DNA from: Stephanodiscus triporus
Lineage: Eukaryota > Bacillariophyta > Thalassiosirophyceae > Thalassiosirales > Thalassiosiraceae
Reading direction: 5' to 3'
DNA: 19,486 nucleotides
Assembly (NCBI GenBank): GCA_036939755.1
Contig: JALLAZ010000205.1
Location: 1 to 19,486 of the forward strand
Below the pieces are notes generated by a model that saw nothing but the letters and a program-made list of their open reading frames with translations, had not been told where the DNA came from and did no database searches. A program made the translations under genes and the position numbers. This document shows positions 1 to 9,356 of this stretch, in pieces; positions within the stretch are counted from its first letter, which is position 1, and the number at the start of each line of letters is the position of its first letter.

Positions 1-5
1 GAAGT

Positions 6-40
6 CCTTAGTCTGAGAAGCACACCTTAGTCTGAAAAGC
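6..40. repeat. Two-copy direct repeat at window edge
   Basis: A 16-nt unit (CCTTAGTCTGAGAAGC, then CCTTAGTCTGAAAAGC) occurs at 6-21 and 25-40, a 19-nt period with one mismatch. It may be the end of a longer tandem array lying upstream of the window. It sits about 90 bp before the first gene, so a promoter role is possible but not shown. Confidence 0.5.
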
Positions 41-130
41 GGTTTTCCACTTGTATTCGCTAAAGAAATCACAGCCTTAATAGATAGAGTACGATACTTA
101 GCTAGGCTTGGGGACGTGAGGAGACTATCA

Positions 131-3100
131 ATGGTAGTACCATATGTACTGACTCCCCCACGCCCCCGCCCTCCGCCCATCGCGATGAAGCCCGACAATT
201 TCACGAGGGGGAGGGAAAGCTTGCACCTCCATCGGCATCACAGTAGTCCGAGCAACAAAACCATTGGGAAAATTCCGCCGGCCTCTGATCCCGATCAAAC
301 TGATGAACGAGGTCAAGAGGAGGCGGAACGATGTCCCCTGACTTGGGACGAAGCACGCAGTCGATTGCGGCGCACGATGGAACAATGGAAGAGCGAGGAG
401 CGAAGGCAGAAACGAAGCACTGCCAATAATGACGAAACGAAAAAGAGAGGACTTTCTGCGATAATAGCGGCGGTGGAAGATCCCGACATGATATTCTTGG
501 CCATTCCACTCTCTGCATTGTTCGTGTCGTTGTCCTTCGCCCTCCCACAATCGGACGCATCGAACATTTCTCACGAAATGCAACGAGGTGCATCTCTTCT
601 ATTCTTGATTTCGTCACTCATATCGACGTGGATCACGCGGAGGAGACGAAAGGTGTCCAGGGACACCGACAGTAGCATCGAACGACGACGATGTGTATCT
701 GCCTTTTTAAAGGGCATGGCGAATCGCCATAGCGGCTTGAGCCAGAGTCAGCGGCGACCTGTTATCGCATCTCCCGGAAATAATTCTAACCTGTTTAACG
801 TGGACACTATCCCGAGGAAGAATGTAGAAGATGTTTACTCCACCTACCGATTCGCGGATGCGGACCGGGGACGGTGGCATCGAATACCCTCGTTGCTATT
901 GGTAAAAGGCGATTTCATCGCATTGAAGGTCGGAGATACGGCTCCCGCGAAGTGCATAGCTATCAAGCCGTCCATGGATACATGTGACGGTCGTCGTGAC
1001 GTCATCGAAGCGGGAGAACGTCTAACTATCGATTCGTTGTCGACTTTGGCGAGAGATTCATTGGCGCTGGAATCGACAAAAACTTCCACTATCGCGGATT
1101 CAGTTGAAATAAATACTTTCGACTCGTTTTCAAGCGCAGGCACGATACCCACCTCGAATGCGACCAAACCTTCCGGCAAAAAGGGAGGTTTGTTTCCACC
1201 GGGAAGGTCTACCCTGGCGTGTCACTCGGAGGAAATGTTAGTCCTAGCGAATGGGGTGCAAATCTTCGCCTTGCTTGAGACTCCTCTGGATCCGTTTCTG
1301 AGGAAAGAAATCGTCAAGCAGCACGATTCCACGCCTCAAGTTCTACGTCAGCTCGAAGCCACCCGCACAACTCTCGTTCTACTTGCCATATTGGCCTTAA
1401 CATCAACTGCATTTGTTTTACTCGTCCGATCTGGGGGTGGTCAAAGTTTCTTCCAAAGTCCAAATTGGACGCTTCCGCTCCTTTCAGCTTTGGTCTTACT
1501 TCCCGTGTCAACACCAGTATTTCTCTTCTGGGTAGAATGTCTCGGCATATCAAGAATTTTATATAATGTTCATCCACTGGCTTCCAAGAGGATGAAACCT
1601 AGCGCAACATTGGACGGCCACAAGAAAGACAGCGAGCATTCGTTGGGAGATAAATCCTACTCAGAGAATCGAGGGGTTGCAAAACCAAGCCCACAACTCT
1701 TGTGTAGGTATATAATGACAACTTCGACGTACAGGCTCTTCACAAAATCTCTCATTAAGAAAATTGAATCGTCTTGGAAGCGTTTATGGGGAAGACAATC
1801 CTCTTCCTCTGCGGACATGTTGATATCAATTCCTCCTGCATCGCTACATCTGCTCGAGAAATTGGGCCTGATTACTGCGCTCGCTCTTGTCGATGATGAA
1901 CTAGCCTGCGAGCCGAGGTATGTAGATAGATATGACGCCATTCGATTCCGTCAACCGATTTTCCCTCACCGGCGATTCCATTATTTATTATCACACCCCA
2001 GTTCAACGCCACAACAGCTTCTGATTCCATCTGGTCAGGGCGGTTTCACTCTGCTTGACATTTGCCCTGTCTACGGCGATGAAAATAGCTCAGGCGAGGA
2101 CGATAACGACTCGTCTTTACGAGGCTCAAACCGCATAAACCGGAGTTCAGCTTCCGTCGACTCGGATGAATCGAACGAAGAATTGCGATACCGATACAAC
2201 CATGCCTTCCAAGCGACAGCAAGGGCAGTACGTAAAATTGGCTCTTATCGCAAAAAGTACGTTAGTACTAGGCGACTTCAAGAAGGTGCCCATCAAGATT
2301 TATTTCAAAAAAATATGGATGCTGAGTTCAGTGATGACGATGACGAAGTTCAGTTTGAAGATCCAGAATGGTGGAAGCATTTACCAAGTCTCAAGTGTAT
2401 TGGCTTAGCTTGTCTACTTGTCGAAGAAAAGAATAAGAAAGCGCAGAGTGAGCACAATGCTTCTCTCAACCCATCTCAAAAAGTTTCGTTCGAAACCGGC
2501 AAATCAAGTCGTTACGATGGTGCTAAAGCATGCACCCTATCTTCAGTCGAAAGTTCTCTCGTCGATCATATTTGCTGTGATGAGAGGGAAAGGAAACATT
2601 TGAAGCTTCTTGCTCAATGTATTGGATTCGAAACTTTTCCAAACGACCTTGGCGTTCGTGGTGACTTGAGCTGCTTTCACGAACGGAGGAGGCTTCATAT
2701 ATTATCTACAAATCTCCTCCGACAACGAATGCAGGTGAGTTAATATTTATCGACTAACTGATTACCGCGTTGGATGCATTCCGGTATGGCAAGGCGAAGA
2801 AACTCACCAAACGCATCCTCCCGCTGTGCTCTGACAATGAATGCAGTTAGACTCCCATGCACTGGGATTGGAGGAGTCTCGTAATTGGAGCCGGCTTTTT
2901 ACGGATGCTGATGCTGTATTCGTTCGCGATAAAAGGTCAGGAGGGGACTTAGTCCTCACGGTAGGCGATTCACGGGTGGTCACGGTGAGTTCTGTCGTCC
3001 TGGAAGATGCTCCCATCAGCGCAAATTGTTTCTTTTGTTTATCCACAAGTCCTTTCTGTTTCACTAGCATATGTGCACGGATTTGTGGCAAGGTGAAAAC

Positions 3101-5243
3101 GTGAGTACAGGTCAAGTGACTTCCACATCACATTTAATGACTTCCTGCATACTTATCCTGCTTCTTCACTGTCTTCTATGTAAAGTCGACCATATCTCCA
3201 CTGACTGCAGCCGAGCGCAACGTCATAAATGAAACACAAAAAAATTGGTTGCTCTCGGATCTGGATGTGCAAGGCAAGCAGGTTTATTGTGCGGCGCGAA
3301 ATGAAAAATGCTTCTCGAGTTGTCTGCTAACCTCTCTGCTATTTCGCTATCACTCACGCAGCTTTCAGCTATGCACCGTTGCCCTTTACTGCCGATCAAA
3401 AGATTGAGTGGGGTTGTATGAACTCCGACATTTACTTATTGGACAATGCTTCTCCGAATGCATACATCCCATCACATGGCTTCTGGAGCTTAGTGAAGAA
3501 TCAAATCTTTTTGGGTTTGCTCGGTAGCTCTGTTCGACCGCGGAAAGAAATCGAGCCTCTCATCAACTCCTGTGCTCATGCCGGCGTACGGTTTGTTTAC
3601 TTCTCTCCAAGAAATATGAGACGCACAAAAGAGTTGGCAAGTCAAATGGGAATTGATGTCGGATGGAATTGTGCGATTAGCCTTCGTCCTTTGGAAGGGG
3701 GAATTGATTCTTTCCGCATGTCGAGCGAGTATGCCGATTGGGATGTCAACGCCCGGTTGCCACATGGAGTTGAGGACGTTAGGCGACATTTAAAAGAGGT
3801 TGATAATGTGCCGTTGCTAGTCTCTTTATACACAGACGTGACAAAGAAAACGGCTGCAGATATGGTGAGTCTTTCCATTTGTTCCATTTGGAGAGTTGAG
3901 AGACATCTAACTTGACTCCAATTGAAGGTCAATGTATTTCAAGAATACAAAGACACTGTGCTCTCTGTTGGTTTGTCCCATCTCTCAGGGAATCAAGGTG
4001 AGCATGATTCAGCGATTGCCATATGATTATTTCCTTGTGATGCCTGTCTAATCTCTGTTTCTCATACTAAAGAAATCTTCTCGAGCGCGGACATTGCCAT
4101 CGGAGTGGATGTTCTTGCAGAGGACGTTTCTTTGGTTGACGAATGGAGTGCCTTACAAGAAGAGGAGATAACATTCGTCACTTGTATCTCTGCGCATTCC
4201 TCTGTGTTCAATCTATGTGGAAGCCAAGCTACTAGCCATTTTGTCGAAATCATTCGTATCGGCAGAGCATGCCTAGAAGCTGCGACGCAAGGTGTTATCT
4301 TCGTTTTATCAGGCTGTCTCTCCTTTAGTATTTTTATTCTTCTGTGTTCATTCACAGCAGCCACCGCCGTTCCTACCATTCCTGCCCTTGGTTCCTTCCT
4401 TTTCACACAACTTTTATTGCCGTTGATAGGACTCTCAAGTAAGTTCATCGTCAGTCAACTGGTGAACAAACAACTTTTATTTGCTTGATATGATACATAT
4501 TCAATACTCATATCGTTTGAACTTCGTCTGCAGTGGTGTCAACAGACGAAGCGAAAGAGTTTATGACTCGTGTACCTCCTAAGAATGACCCGTCCGTGAA
4601 ATATTTCTTGATGGTCAACAGACGCCAATATTTCAGTGGGTTACTGAGATCAGCTCTACCGGCTATTCTCCCACAATTTTTGTACCTAGTAGTCCTAGGT
4701 GAACTGATGTGGGAGTTTGATTCTCAGTTCGTTCTAGACCACTGTCTAGATTCTCTCGATCCAGACGAAGTTAAACGTCGTGTAGCGACAACTTCTATCA
4801 TTCGCTGCGAAGCTCTTCGCGATTACTCTGGCCCAGCGAGAGATGCTGCTGGCAGTGTGACGTTGGCTGCCCTTGCAGTATGCACATGCATGAGTTCTGC
4901 TTCGTACATATTCCGCACTGAATCCGTTCGTTCTGAACCTCCATGGAAGCGTAACCATTTGTGGCTGGGAACTTTGGCACTATCATTTGTTCTAGTTAGC
5001 CTGTATTTGTCTTTGACATTGGAGGAAGGTTCGATGAAAGCGCTTTCTTGGTTTTTTTATGTCCTCTTTCTGTTGGCTCCATTAATCTGCCTATTCATCT
5101 GTGAGACGATAAAGAAGAGGGACCAAAAGCTTGATAAACGTGCTGCGATGATGCGCAGGCTGCAGTTTGAGACCAGGCTTGGCATGTGGAGCCCTAAGGA
5201 GTCTACTCACCCCGGTGCTCATAATACTGTCGAGGAGCAGTAA
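131..5243 (+). CDS. TMEM94-like P-type ATPase-related membrane protein, seven exons
   Basis: Exons read as 131-2734, 2847-2984, 3186-3288, 3362-3864, 3928-3997, 4073-4438 and 4534-5243. They join in frame to 1497 aa, and donors are mostly GTGAGT-like. An ATG at 131 is preferred over an in-frame GTG at 116; a third candidate is the ATG at 185. Landmarks in order: two membrane segments near residues 120-170; an actuator-like stretch with LLVKGDFIALKVGDTAPA; two more membrane segments; a degenerate P-domain entry (LGLITALALVDDELACEP) where true P-type ATPases carry DKTGT; then FLGLLGSS, GVRFVYFSPRN, GWNCAISL, DNVPLLVSLYTD and SSADIAIGVD; then several C-terminal membrane segments. This order matches the TMEM94 family. 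Human TMEM94 is described as an ER protein proposed to handle magnesium; transfer of that role is inference. Weakest point: the exon 2 end, since the frame stays open from 2985 to a second donor-like site after 3092. Confidence 0.85.
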
Positions 5244-5287
5244 ATTACGATACAATATTTCAAGCCTTTAAGACATTTATAATTAAT
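5244..5287. other. 44-bp convergent intergenic gap
   Basis: Only 44 AT-rich bases separate the TMEM94-like stop from the stop of the oppositely oriented choline kinase. The 3' UTRs and polyadenylation sites of the two genes must lie almost on top of each other or overlap. Confidence 0.8.
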
Positions 5288-6742
5288 CTACATGATTAGC
5301 TGTTTGCAATAACGAAATCTTGCCAATCGATTCTTACCATAGCGTAGGTAATCAAATAATGTCCGATCTGTATCTCCTTCCAACCTTGACAGCGCATTTT
5401 CCATTCTAAAGGTTCCGTCGATGACTTCTTCTGTTGCCTGGAGGAAACCCCAAATTGCCCAGCACAAACAACTCGCCATTTGGAACAATTCTACTTGAGA
5501 TATGAGGTCTGAAACTTCGATGCTTTTAGTCGCGTCGTCTTCGTCCGTGGTATTTTTCAACAGAATCTCATCACGCTCACGAATGTATTCGTGCAAAAAT
5601 TTCACTAGCCGATCATCACTCGGAATCAAGTCGTAATTTGGTATGCCATTGTCATTCCCTCCACAATGCTCACATACGAAATTCGCCACATCATACATGG
5701 CATAGTTAGTCGAGGCATATTCATAGTCGATGATGCAAACGGTTTGCTTGTCATATTGTGTCGTTCCATTGTCATCGTCAATAGATGCATCCAATAAAAT
5801 GTTGGCCGCATTCACGTCATTGTGACAAAATGCTACTTGTGCATCAGGAAACCTCGTCTCAACTTGAGTTTTTAGCCAAACCAAATCGTCAGAAAGAGAT
5901 GAAATGACGCTTTGGATATTAGATGGTATTATTCCGTGTTGGTGATTTGGAGGGCCCATGATAGCGCGATGGAATATTTCCATCAATTTAGTGTCGTTTT
6001 GAAACTTCTCGTGGGACAAATTTCGTGATAATTCAACACTCCACGATTTAATTACTTTCCATATCGTTGGTTGTCGAGGCACGTTTTTAGTTCGAGTTCC
6101 CGAAGCGGACGCATCTGCAAAAAAACCGTAATGCAATCTTGCCACTTGTCGTGCTACTTCCAAAGAGAAGCCCTCCTTTCCAAAATCATGAATATGACTC
6201 GCCGGCCTCATATTCTGGATCCAAGTTTCTACCCTTCCATTGCCAAATCTTCCTACCAGCTCAAGCTGATCATGTAAAGTCCCTTTCCTATTACATAGTT
6301 GTGCAAAAGTGGTTGTTTCTTCGTCACGGTCGATGAATCCTTCTGCTCCGAATATTCGCACAAGCACAGAATTTGAGTTTGGTAAATCCACTTTGAAGAG
6401 AGCATTGGTCAGTCCCCCCGTTATTGCGGTGACGTTAACTTTTCCAGAAAAGGCATTGATTGCGCAACCATGGCAATTTTCAGGAGCGTTTTTTTTGCTA
6501 CGTGATATAATGGCATTGGCAATCTCGATGATTGAAGCTTTGTTAGAAGGATCGACCTTCAGTAATGGAAAGTAAGGACGGCCGTCAACAATGCGCACAA
6601 ACGACGCCGCTGGTAAGTTGCCATCCATACTGTCGGCCTCGTTGCGAGCTTGTACATACCCCTGTGGTCCCGATAACGATGCCATTGAGTGGCGGTGCGA
6701 AGAATGTTGTCGTTGCTTGAATAAGGATCGGCATCGACCCAT
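5288..6742 (-). CDS. Choline/ethanolamine kinase
   Basis: ATP-dependent phosphorylation of choline or ethanolamine, the first step of the Kennedy (CDP-choline/CDP-ethanolamine) route to phosphatidylcholine and phosphatidylethanolamine, normally cytosolic. From the ATG at 6742 the protein is 484 aa. It shows TAITGGLTNALFKV (about 105-118, nucleotide-binding loop), VLVRIFG, the catalytic Brenner motif CHNDVNAANILL with H307, D309 and N314, and the choline kinase signature IDYEYASTNYAMYDVANFVCEH (starting about 338) with the metal-binding D339. The frame stays open upstream to 7132, but that part is antisense to the Cys/His repeat gene, so 6742 is preferred; an ATG at 6970 is possible. The first 50 or so residues are low-similarity and could be an extension. 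Choline versus ethanolamine preference cannot be read from the sequence. No intron is seen. Confidence 0.92.
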   Translation of the reverse strand: MGRCRSLFKQRQHSSHRHSMASLSGPQGYVQARNEADSMDGNLPAASFVRIVDGRPYFPLLKVDPSNKASIIEIANAIISRSKKNAPENCHGCAINAFSGKVNVTAITGGLTNALFKVDLPNSNSVLVRIFGAEGFIDRDEETTTFAQLCNRKGTLHDQLELVGRFGNGRVETWIQNMRPASHIHDFGKEGFSLEVARQVARLHYGFFADASASGTRTKNVPRQPTIWKVIKSWSVELSRNLSHEKFQNDTKLMEIFHRAIMGPPNHQHGIIPSNIQSVISSLSDDLVWLKTQVETRFPDAQVAFCHNDVNAANILLDASIDDDNGTTQYDKQTVCIIDYEYASTNYAMYDVANFVCEHCGGNDNGIPNYDLIPSDDRLVKFLHEYIRERDEILLKNTTDEDDATKSIEVSDLISQVELFQMASCLCWAIWGFLQATEEVIDGTFRMENALSRLEGDTDRTLFDYLRYGKNRLARFRYCKQLIM

Positions 6743-6916
6743 TGTCGCGATGTCAGAACCAGAACTGGTTGAACTTTGAGGCTGGGGCGGGGTGGTAGGG
6801 GGAGGTCGGAGGGTATCGTAGGGGGCGGCGAGTTCTTCTTTTTCCTCTTCTGCGACGGCCAGACAGACGTCAAACAGATGGAGCTCCTGAGCCCGGATCA
6901 AGAGGAGACGAATATT

Positions 6917-6985
6917 ACGATGCTGCGCAGCCCCGAGGGATAACAACAAATCCGTAGGCGGCGTTTGCATCACGCATGGGCGATG
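6917..6985 (+). pseudogene. Decayed, frame-shifted Cys/His repeat upstream of the repeat gene
   Basis: Read in a different frame from the downstream gene, this stretch gives C-AAPRD-NNKSVGGVCITHG. It resembles one 24-residue unit but has lost the second Cys of CSHxGC. It meets the downstream frame at GCATGGGCGATGG, where the array elsewhere has a form like GCATGGTGCACTGG, consistent with a 1-nt loss. The original array therefore extended further 5' than the present open frame. Confidence 0.6.
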
Positions 6986-7819
6986 GTGAAACACTGCAGT
7001 CACAAGGGGTGCACCAACAATTCCCGAAATGAAGGAGTTTGTCACCGGCACGGTGCCAAGATGAAACGATGCAGCCATAAAGGGTGCGCTAAATTGGAGG
7101 GAGGAGTTTGCGAACGGAAACGATGCAGCCACAAGGGGTGCACAAAGTTTTCCCTAAAGGGAGGAGTTTGCCAAAGGCATGGTGCACTGGCGAAACAATG
7201 CAGCCATGAAGGTTGCTCCAAACAAGCCCGAAGGGGGGGAGTTTGTCAAAGGCATGGCGCAGTGGTGACACAATGCAGCCACGAGGGGTGCACCAAACAA
7301 TCCCAAAAGGGAGGAGTTTGTATCAGGCATGGTGCACTGGTGAAACAATGCAGCCACGAGGGTTGCGCCAACAATGTCCAATCGGGAGGAGTTTGCGTCA
7401 CACACGGCGCACTGGTAAAACGATGCAGCCATGAGGGGTGTACCCACAACGCACGGAAGGGAGGAGTATGTATCAGGCATGGTGCATTGGTGAAACGATG
7501 CAGCCACCAGGGGTGCACCAGCAAAGTCCAAATGGGAGGAGTTTGCTTCAGGCATGGTGCCAAGCAGAAACCTTGCAGCCATGAGGGGTGCACCTACTAC
7601 GCCAGGAAGGGAGGAGTTTGCAAGGGGCACCTTAAAAAGTCTCTCGTCGATGCCCCCGGTAAAGTGGAACTGCTCCCTCAGCCAGCCAAGGGACACGAGG
7701 CCGCGAGTGCTATGGTGCGATGGGGAGGTGTAATCGATGAGCAATATGCGTCCAACGAGGAGGACAAAATCTGCGCCTGGATATGGAGGTCCAGTCGCAC
7801 GGCGAGACTTGATAATTAG
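6983..7819 (+). CDS. WRKY19-like tandem Cys/His zinc-repeat protein
   Basis: From the ATG at 6983 the protein is 278 aa; the frame opens earlier only with non-ATG codons. Nine units of about 24 residues follow one another, each with the pattern C-x4-C-x9-C-x2-H (CSHEGC ... GGVCxRHGA). They are very similar at the DNA level (72-nt period). Unit 2 is short (GGVCERKR) and lacks the His ligand. Unit 9 ends in GGVCKGHLKKS, followed by a 65-residue non-repeat tail. In diatoms such proteins are usually annotated as WRKY19-like, although no WRKYGQK domain is present. Zinc binding is inferred from the ligand spacing; the biological role is unknown. The 5' flank contains a frame-shifted repeat remnant, so this gene may be truncated or decaying. 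A broken inverted copy lies at 13498-14010. Confidence 0.7.
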   Translation: MVKHCSHKGCTNNSRNEGVCHRHGAKMKRCSHKGCAKLEGGVCERKRCSHKGCTKFSLKGGVCQRHGALAKQCSHEGCSKQARRGGVCQRHGAVVTQCSHEGCTKQSQKGGVCIRHGALVKQCSHEGCANNVQSGGVCVTHGALVKRCSHEGCTHNARKGGVCIRHGALVKRCSHQGCTSKVQMGGVCFRHGAKQKPCSHEGCTYYARKGGVCKGHLKKSLVDAPGKVELLPQPAKGHEAASAMVRWGGVIDEQYASNEEDKICAWIWRSSRTARLDN

Positions 7820-8197
7820 CTAATGTTGACGAGACAGGAAGCAATATCTCTTAAGCGGAGTGGACATCCAGAAAAATGTAGAATGAATCGAATGGATAAG
7901 ATAAAGCTTTGAGTGCAATGTTGACTTACGGCTAGTCATGCTCATCAATGTCTGTATCCAAATCGCCATTTTCATCGTTCAGGTGATAATCTACTGGCAG
8001 CATTCTGATCAAGTTGAGATCGTCAACAAGTTTCAGCTCTCTCACATCACAGGTCTGTGCAAAGAATTTATGTACAACACTTGAGAATATGTGATATCTG
8101 AGCTATATTTATTGGCGTGTCCATTTAACTCATATCTCTAGCTTTTTATTCCCCATGTATTCCCGACCATTTTATCCGTGTGCAAGAAGACGCCATG
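7820..8197. other. Gene-poor interval with an orphan coding-like fragment
   Basis: Between the stop of the Cys/His gene and the stop of the P-loop kinase the only structure I see is the minus-strand open stretch described separately. It should also contain the 3' UTRs of both neighbours. Confidence 0.4.
7932..8107 (-). pseudogene. Orphan minus-strand coding fragment or 3' exon
   Basis: The minus strand is open from just after an in-frame TAG (near 8108) to a TAG at 7932-7934. The last 40 or so residues look protein-like and end acidic (ELKLVDDLNLIRMLPVDYH, then LNDENGDLDTDIDEHD). A good acceptor, TTCTTTGCACAG, lies at about 8053, so this could be a terminal exon. There is no ATG start. The upstream P-loop kinase already ends naturally, and only a weak GTTTAT donor could join it in frame. 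I do not recognise the family. Either a gene remnant or an alternative last exon of the kinase. Confidence 0.3.
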
Positions 8198-9175
8198 TCA
8201 TAAACTCTCAATGGTGTAGTCGGCATGTTTTCGCGACATCAACTCGATCCATTCCAGGTTTTTCATATCGTTCGAATCGGCCTTCGCCCCCGCCCCCATC
8301 GCCCCCTCTCCGAACATCCTCGTCTTCTCGTCCGACCACGTTTCTAGGTGGCGCCTCACCAGCCGATCGCGCTGATCTTCCAACGACTTACAAGCGACGT
8401 ACCACGTCTCGTCGAACACGCCGTTCGTTCGCAACGGCGCCCATCGCTCGTCGTCCCACGCCAACAGGTAGTTACCCTCGAGCAACACGATTTTGGTCCC
8501 TCGATGCAGTCGAACGCCGTCGGGCACTGGATCGCTCCTCGTCCGACAGTAGACGGGCAGGCTCGCCACGCCCGTTCGCCTCGCTCGGGCGAATGCCGCC
8601 ACGCATCCCTCGGCGTCGAACGTCCATGGAGCGCCGCGTCGGGCGAGGAGCTCGTCGTAGGTGTACAAGGCATCCGAGGAGCTGCCCATGGCCTTCATCT
8701 GCTCGCGCGAATAGTGGAATCCGTCCATCGGCAGGACCACCGCCGCGGGAGGAGGAGGATCTCCTCCGCATCCCCCCCCCCCCCCTCCTCCTTCCCCCTC
8801 CGCTTCCGTCGTCGTCGTCGTCGTCGTTCGCATCATCATATCGTTGATTCGTCCGGCCACAGCGGCCGACAGCGTCGATTTCCCGCTGCCCGGACCTCCC
8901 GCGATGCCAACGAACAGCTGGCCGTTGCGCAGACGATGCGCGGCCGCGTCCTTCTCGTATCGATCGACCAGGCGGGACGCGAGGGCGTCGTAGGTGCCGA
9001 GCATGTCGTTGTCGACGACGACGTCGTCGTCCCCATCCCCGGGAGATGATGGCGGAGACGCGCGCGACGACGCGCGCTGCGTTCGACTTTCACTCACGGC
9101 AGAGGAATGAGGCATGAATGACTCAACGACCGTCGAGGCGAATGCTGCGATGATGAGGATGCATGCCGCGAGCAT
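8198..9175 (-). CDS. Plastid-type P-loop kinase, uridine kinase/YFH7-like
   Basis: 325 aa from the ATG at 9175. The N-terminus is a hydrophobic signal peptide (MLAACILIIAAFASTVVES) followed directly by Phe-20 and a Ser/Arg-rich stretch, matching the diatom plastid-targeting layout. Walker A is GGPGSGKST at 93-101. After a Thr/Gly/Pro low-complexity insert come VVLPMDGFHYSREQM, IVLLEGNYLL, and the lid-like region with RDRLVRRHLETW. The C-terminus HADYTIESL resembles the usual end of this family. Members are annotated as phosphoribulokinase/uridine-kinase-like or YFH7-like NTPases; the substrate is unknown here. The frame carries a 14-G run (14 C on the plus strand) and a seven-unit ACG run. 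It is divergent with the TatD gene, 181 bp apart. Confidence 0.8.
   Translation of the reverse strand: MLAACILIIAAFASTVVESFMPHSSAVSESRTQRASSRASPPSSPGDGDDDVVVDNDMLGTYDALASRLVDRYEKDAAAHRLRNGQLFVGIAGGPGSGKSTLSAAVAGRINDMMMRTTTTTTTEAEGEGGGGGGGCGGDPPPPAAVVLPMDGFHYSREQMKAMGSSSDALYTYDELLARRGAPWTFDAEGCVAAFARARRTGVASLPVYCRTRSDPVPDGVRLHRGTKIVLLEGNYLLAWDDERWAPLRTNGVFDETWYVACKSLEDQRDRLVRRHLETWSDEKTRMFGEGAMGAGAKADSNDMKNLEWIELMSRKHADYTIESL
8772..8785. repeat. Poly-C tract (14 C) inside the kinase coding frame
   Basis: Fourteen consecutive C on the plus strand code for part of a Gly run in the kinase. Homopolymers this long are prone to slippage and to sequencing or assembly error. Confidence 0.9.
8807..8827. 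repeat. (CGT)7 microsatellite inside the kinase coding frame
   Basis: Seven CGT units on the plus strand read as ACG codons on the minus strand, giving seven consecutive Thr between Walker A and the MDGFHY motif. Length changes here keep the frame. Confidence 0.9.
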
Positions 9176-9356
9176 TCGTTAGGCACGGGGCGAGGGGAGA
9201 TGGGAGAGAGGAGGCAGCAGGGTAGTAGTAGGGGAGAAGAAGTAGATGATAGTGTGAGGTGTGCCGTAACCGTCACGTCACACATATTCGCGTGACCTGG
9301 CGTATTCTGTCCGCGCGCTGCAGAGTAAGTGCTTCTGGCGCCGCCGCTTCCTCGTC
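9176..9356. promoter_or_regulatory. Bidirectional promoter region, kinase/TatD
   Basis: These 181 bp separate two divergent start codons and must hold both 5' UTRs and core promoters. I see no clear TATA box. ACGTCA occurs at 9275-9280 within CGTCACGTCACAC, which resembles the TGACGT/ACGTCA bZIP-type element known from CO2/cAMP-responsive diatom promoters. Function is inferred only from position and motif. Confidence 0.5.

Noticed and set aside
6743..7132. N-terminal extension of the choline kinase frame
   Set aside because: The part beyond 6970 is antisense to the Cys/His repeats and repeats itself (MAASF, TNS); the kinase is complete from 6742. An ATG at 6970 remains possible but has no family support.
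7154..7744. 196-codon minus-strand frame with repeated APLVAASF units
   Set aside because: Its repetitiveness only mirrors the 72-nt Cys/His repeat on the other strand.
6983..7819. CRISPR-like array suggested by the regular 72-nt period
   Set aside because: The period is a protein repeat kept in frame with conserved Cys/His codons, not repeats separated by unique spacers.
8155..9049. Long plus-strand frames opposite the kinase
   Set aside because: Ser/Arg/Pro-rich antisense shadows; the minus strand carries Walker A and MDGFHY motifs.
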